Positions 58,479 to 64,000 of a stretch of 64,000 bases of DNA are shown here, piece by piece (position 1 is the first letter of the stretch; each line of letters begins with the position of its first letter). Origin of the DNA: Alnus glutinosa (Eukaryota > Streptophyta > Magnoliopsida > Fagales > Betulaceae). The stretch is from assembly GCF_958979055.1 (NCBI RefSeq), contig NC_084897.1:25137628-25201627 (forward strand), read 5' to 3'. The notes under the pieces were generated by a model, which was not told where the DNA came from, made no database searches, and saw only the letters and a list, made by a program, of their open reading frames with translations. Made by a program: the position numbers and the translations under genes.

Positions 58479-61400
58479 ATGAGGAAGCGAGACTTGGCCA
58501 TCCTCATGCTCTCCGCTTTCGCCATCTTCTTCTCTCTTCAGGTCCTAAAAAAAGTCCTCTTCGCACCACCAAACTCATCCCCAATTCTCATAAACCCCAA
58601 AAAAGCCCTAAACCATTTTCAATCTCACTCTTTGATCTCTCAAGTAGCTCCCACATTTTCACTAACACCATTGAAATTTTGTTTCGTTTGCTTTCTGAAT
58701 TTTGCAGCACGAGGGCGATTTCTCGTTCAGAGAGGCGTGGATGCATCTTTCCGATGAGTACCCTATCAAATACGAGGCCGAGCGTCTCCCTCCGCCGATA
58801 GTCGCCGACTTGAACGGTGATGGAAAGAAAGAAGTCCTCGTCGCCACCCACGACGCCAAGATTCAGGTAATATTTGGACTCTCTTACTGTCTGGTTCGAT
58901 TTCACTAGGTTTAATCTAATGTTAGAATGATTTCAGAATCATGTATATGTTATTTGTTAGAATTTTCATTAAATGATTAAATTCGCTGTTTCCGACCACA
59001 GTTTGGTAATTTATCATGTTTCAAGAGCTTTGGTTCTGGTCTCATTTGTTTATGGGGAGTTCGTGCCTGCACGTGAGGAAGTATTCAAATATTCATTAAA
59101 TGATTAAATTTACCATTTCTCATCAGCCTAGGCTTTTGCGATGGTCGGTATTGTTGTTCTAGAATATTTCTTTGATAATTGATGATAAAAATCTCAAATT
59201 TGCTATTTTGGAACAGTCATTGCAATATAATATTGATCTTAAGGTGTTTTTAGGGAGACTTGATGTATTGTAATCTCTAGGGGTGTTGTTAGCTATTGGG
59301 GTTTTGAGTTGTGAGTTTTTATTAGATATTGGAGCCACATACTAGGCGTGTGGATGAGAGCTTCAGTGATGCACGTGTGCTGGCAGAGGTGAGCCTATTG
59401 CCTGACAAAATCCGAATTTCGTCTGGGAGGCGGGCCGTGGCAATGGCAGCGGGCATTGTGGACCGAGATAAACCTGGACAGACACGGAAGCAGGTCCTGG
59501 TTGTTGTTACCTCAGGTTGGTCTGTGATGTGCTTCGACCACAACCTCAAGAAGCTATGGGAAAACAATTTGCAGGTTTGTAGTATCGGTTTGATTTAATT
59601 ATTTCTAATGGACCATCCATTAATGCTCTCTTGTGACTGTTGATTCTTCGTGCTTGTTGGCAGAAGGATTTCCCACATAATGCTCACCACAGGGAGATAT
59701 CAATCTCGATAAGCAGTTATGCCCTTAAGCATGGAGATGCTGGATTAGTGATTGTTGGTGGGAGAATGGAAATGCAGCCTCATGTATGTTTTGTTTTTTT
59801 TATTTCTTTGGTTGATAAGATGTAGTATTTTTAGTGTTGCAACTTTTGTTGATATATGTGCTGAGATGTCAGTAGATCGACTCTTAAGGATCTCTTCCCA
59901 CTGTTTACTGTGAGACACATGATATTCTTATGGGCGAGAGGAAATGTGATCAATGTGGTCAGCCTGTCATTTATCGGATGTTTAAAGATTGAGAAATGTG
60001 AACAAAAGAGTGAAGAAGCAATGAATAATACATTAATGTGCCCAGCTGAGAAGATTGTTTCGTAGCTTACATGGACCTTTGTTTCTTTGTTCATCCCGCT
60101 GGAAGAATCAATAGAAAATATGATTGGTAGCTACTGTTTCTTTCTAACTTAGACATCCTGGACACCAAAAAATTGGGTTGTTGGGAGTTCAAGGCTAGTG
60201 CTGCTTCTCCTAATCATAATCTTTTTTTACTTTTTTCATGGGGATGAATATAAACGTTTGTTTTTTGACACAAGTTATGCTGTTGGGGTTATTTTTTGTC
60301 AAGCTTGCTTTAATCGATATCCATTGCTTCTTTACCCTGCTGTTAAAATTTGATCGTCTATTGTTTTTCTGATCCGTGCATGCTAATCATATTATAGATT
60401 GATGTTCCTGTAGTTGTTGTTTTGTGAACTCATATCTTCTTGGAAATCAAAGCCAAACTGATTTGCATATTAATCCCCTGACTTTTCAGCATTAACTATT
60501 TTTGGCATAGATTCTTTATTGATGTGCAAAATTGAGGGCGTGCAATATCACTCATTTTCAATGCACTTGCAAATATATTTTACCATTTCAGATTGTCATG
60601 GATCCTTTCGAAGAAATTGGGATGGCAGAAAAAAATGCTGAGCAACATAGAAGAAGTGCTACCGAAAAAGAGGTATGGGCATCCTTTTCTTGCCAAATGA
60701 TTTATAGGAAGAGCAATTCACAAATCCTGTCACAGGCATGGTAAGTGAGATGGCAATAAGAAATAAATCATTCTAATTGGATTCAAAGCAAAGATTGTCC
60801 TCATCAACTGATGGGCCACTTGGTTACCACTCACCAGTTCTACCCTTGGTCACATGTCTAAATCTGAGTATCATCCAAATATCCCATTAGCTTTAGACAC
60901 CTCTCAGCAAATTGTCTTTTTGGGCAAAGCTTTGAGAATCACAGTAGTTCAATAATTGGTGGAGCATTTCACTTTCTGAAGTTCAGAAGGCATAATAAGA
61001 AAAGAACTAGTGCCGCTGTCAATATAGTTGCTGGTTGACTTCTTTTCTAAATGGTGAATGAGGCAATGGAAGTCCTCTGAAAATTCCTCTTGTGGCGTTA
61101 ATATATATAGGTGAATGATGTAAACCTGCCCATGAAATTTATTCATACTATATTTTCTGGAAAAAGAAGAAGAAGAAGAAGAAGCATTATGCCTCTGCAG
61201 ACCTTTCTTCTTTGTAGTGTACTGAAACACTTTTACTTGTTCATATATTGTAGTCTGTGCGTCCCCCCCGCCCCCCTCTCAATTTCAAGCTACTCAGTTG
61301 AGTGTCCTACTTGTTGACGATGACGCATATGATTCCGGACATAATATGTGTGCGAGCTCATTCTTTTTCAGTACTTAAGGATTTTATATTGATTCTTTAT

Positions 61401-63583
61401 GTTTGTCCTGTTTAGAATTCTGAGAACCCCGGAACTGTGGATTTACGCCATTTTGCATTTTATGCATTTGCTGGTCGATCTGGTGCATTTCGATGGGATA
61501 GAAAGAACGAGGTGATCTATTTTTGTGTTTCTTTTATCTTATTTCTCTTTGGCATTTTTTGGACCTTATTTTTGGGAGAATAACTTTCTAAAGATTATCA
61601 TGTCTGAAGTTTAGACTTTGTAGCTCTTCCTTGAGAAATTTTTATTCTGATTACCACTCCTTAATTTCATTCACTTCAAATTATGTGCCATTTGTGTATA
61701 AAGTCCAGCAGATTCTTGAGGGCTCAAATTTTACTATTCTTGATATGTGGCTTGTTTGCCTATGTGTTGCTGTCATGTTGGCATCTAATTGATTAATAGT
61801 GCCATGTTACTTCAATAAACTGTTCTCTTTTTTTTCCCCTTATCTAATTACAATTTTCATCTTTTGGTGGTTTAGAATATTGAAGCACATTCTTCCGATG
61901 CGGCACAGTTAATTCCACAGCATAACTACAAGCTTGATGTTCACGCTCTGAATAGTCGTCATCCTGGAGAGGTATGCATTGAAGCTGTTTAGTTGACGTA
62001 TATTTTATGCATTGCAGCTACTTGGTGTTAATTGGTTCATACTATTAGCCTTACCTTTGTTGTCACTGTTGTTGCACATGTTATAATTGATATCCTTTCA
62101 TTATTTTGTTAAACTCGTACCGGGGAGTGTCCTGCATGGTTCACTTTATTGTTTTTTTCTTGACTTAATTTTCTGTTTGGCATTTACTTAAATTCTGGCC
62201 ATTTAAGTACAAAGATTGCATTTTTTTACCTCAAATCCGCATGAAATAGCTTCAATGACAAAATCTCTCACCCACATGCAGAAACACTCACATTTTTGCA
62301 ATTTTTTTGTGAGGATAATTCTTTCCTTTATGGTGTTTCTCACATCTTGTAAGATATATTGTTGGATGGTTGTAATTTGTTTAGATTAAGGACATTCTTT
62401 CCTAATAATAGTGTCATATTGTAGTTTGAATGCAGGGAATTCAGAGAATCAATCCTTGGAGTAATGCCACATCACTGGGTAAGTAAGAGAAAATAAGCAT
62501 TGTTTTTCTCAAATGATGGGGAGTGATGACGCCATACACATCATTTTTATCCAGGATAGGAGAGAAGACACTTTGTTGAAGCTGGCACATTTTAGGCGGC
62601 ACAAAAGGAAAACTTTGAAGAAAACATCTGGAAAGACCACAAACTACCCCTTTCACAAGCCCGAGGAAAACCATCCTCCTGGGAAAGACTCAACTAAAAA
62701 AATTTCAAATCTTATTGGAAAGGCTGCAAATTATGCTGGTTCAGCAAAGTCTAAGAAGGTAAGAGTCACCATGCACATCTTATGTAGTCGTTAAATATGC
62801 TTGTAGAGGTTGGCTCATTCTTATATTGTGTTGGTTAGCAGACACACACACACACACAAAAAAGAAAAAAAAGAAAAGAAAAAGGAAGATGCTTGAGTTT
62901 GTAAATTGGTTTATTGTAGAAAATCCATATAACCAGTAATACTTTTTTTCTTATCAAAAAAAAGTATCTTCCATAGATTCTTTTCAGCAGGCATCGAAAA
63001 TTATTTCTCATCCACTTTGCCAATGAGCTGTAGCTCAACTGGCACTTTCTGCCCCAAAAGAATAGGATGGAGGCTGAGGTCGTGGACTTTTAAGGCCCAT
63101 TGGGTGCACGTATGACTTACCAAAAAATTATTTGTCATCCACTTTCCTTGTGCAGATTAACACACAGAGTGGTCACCTTCACTTCTGAACTACTACAGTC
63201 TACATGTTTCTAAATTTCTAAACCATAAAATGAATTGGTGGAAACATAAACAAGTTTCTAAACCATGTTTCCTCATTTTGCTTTCGCTGCTTGTCTCCCT
63301 TGGGATCTTGGGCTTCATGTCTGTGGGAGTATTGATCACCAAATCATCCTCTGAGGAGGTTAATTCATTAATGTATATCTTGCATTTCACAACTAAAAAG
63401 AAGAAACTTTTATTTTATAATTGACTTGTTATAACCTGTTTTACTTTGCTGATGCAGGTATCACCTTATATTCCTACCATAACAAACTACACGAAGATTT
63501 GGTGGGTTCCTAATGTTGTTGTGGCTCATCAAAAGGAAGGGATAGAAGTTATTCATTTGGCAACAGGTCGCACTACTTGTAAG
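58479..63583 (+). CDS. NERD1: NERD1-type FG-GAP repeat protein, 5' part (first ten exons)
   Basis: Plant-specific membrane protein. Arabidopsis NERD1 (At3g51050) is in the Golgi/endomembrane system and supports exocyst-dependent root growth and wall deposition. Ten exons lie in the window: 58479-58541, 58708-58866, 59326-59574, 59664-59783, 60592-60672, 61416-61511, 61876-61971, 62425-62478, 62555-62758 and 63458-63583. All are in phase 0 and give 416 residues of an expected ~700. The start MRKRDLAILMLSAF is a hydrophobic anchor or signal. An FG-GAP-type calcium loop DLNGDGKKE is at residues 55-63. Then come LPPPIVAD, PHNAHHREISIS, DVHALNSRHPGE, LAHFRRHKRKTLKK and TNYTK-WWVPNVVVAHQKEG. The last intron opens at 63584 and the remaining exons, including the C-terminal membrane helix, lie beyond the right edge. 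No damage seen. Confidence 0.93.
63022..63123 (+). mobile_element. tRNA-derived SINE, family 2, with target duplication
   Basis: Begins AATGAGCTGTAGCTCAACTGG (A-box region), then CTGAGGTCGTGG (B-box region), GGCCCATTGGGTGCACG and TGACTTACCAAAAAA. It is flanked by AAAATTATTTCTCATCCACTTT-like sequence (62997-63019) and the same with one change (63124-63144), a ~20-base target duplication. It lies in NERD1 intron 9 in the gene's orientation. A decayed relative is at 28291-28400. Confidence 0.85.
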
Positions 63584-64000
63584 GTTATTAGCGCACACAT
63601 TCTATGAATATTTGTTTTATTTAGAAAACAAATATATATTGAATAATTTGCTTTAACAATATATGAATTTTTCCCCATACTTTTGGCTAAGATGAAATAT
63701 GGAACAATTATTTGATGCTTGTGTGAATTTTTCTTAAGAGATGTTAACCTTGCTAGAGTTGATGTGCACGGTACAGTTATGGCATGAAAATTGCCAACTT
63801 TTCATATTTGGAAAGTAAAACACCTTGTTTATTAAAGCAACACTTCGTAGTCTTTTATCTAGACCATAGGCATATGTCTGATATTTAACATGCTTCTGTT
63901 AACAAGTGCCATTCTGGCTATTTTACAATTGAGTTCCGTCACATTTATTGCTATATAAACTTTGACAAGTTGAAGGCTTCATCTGAAATTCATTGATCTC
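63584..64000 (+). other. NERD1 intron 10, continuing past the window
   Basis: AT-rich sequence after the donor GTTATT at 63584. No further NERD1 exon recognised before the edge. Confidence 0.6.

Noticed and set aside
63022-63123. Possible tRNA gene in NERD1 intron 9
   Set aside because: The B-box region is altered, there is no acceptor stem, and long flanking direct repeats fit a SINE.

Overview
The window is nuclear DNA from a flowering plant, most likely a woody rosid eudicot. The genes are split into many short exons by AT-rich GT-AG introns, and the protein families are plant-type: a GH35 beta-galactosidase with a lectin tail, thioredoxin h, an RTE1 homolog, plant purple acid phosphatases, a WAT1-like transporter, a plant MORC ATPase and NERD1. 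Gaps are full of A/T runs, TA microsatellites, SINEs and MITEs. The species cannot be fixed from sequence alone.

Layout: 1-12.4 kb has no convincing gene. It holds two sister hAT-type MITEs (2774-3045, 7545-7913), a tRNA-derived SINE with a perfect 17-bp target duplication (3479-3588), a repeated ~200-bp segment and a promoter-like island without a gene. Then follow a complete beta-galactosidase (12643-18455, +, 19 exons, 852 aa), a thioredoxin h (20600-23126, -, 3 exons, 116 aa), a TE-rich gap (23.1-27.1 kb), an RTE1 homolog (27102-28144, -, with a probable leader exon near 29.5 kb), two tandem purple acid phosphatase genes (30909-33704 and 36484-38815, +), a WAT1-related EamA transporter (39729-41735, -), a MORC-type GHKL ATPase (43692-56799, +, 17 exons, 597 aa), and the first ten coding exons of NERD1 (58479-63583, +, running off the right edge).

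Exon boundaries were worked out by hand from splice sites, reading phase and remembered family sequences. All genes keep phase at every junction except the WAT1-like gene. Its exon 1 and exon 2 do not join in frame with the visible GT and AG, and its third intron has a GC donor.

The genes look like an ordinary chromosomal neighbourhood rather than a functional cluster. Beta-galactosidase, WAT1-like transporter and NERD1 have loose links to cell-wall or secretory biology, and the two phosphatases to phosphate scavenging, but nothing shows co-regulation. I found no CRISPR, bacterial-type operon, LTR element or clearly new system. The best leads are the frame problem in the WAT1-like gene, the diverging phosphatase pair, and the well-bounded SINE/MITE insertions.
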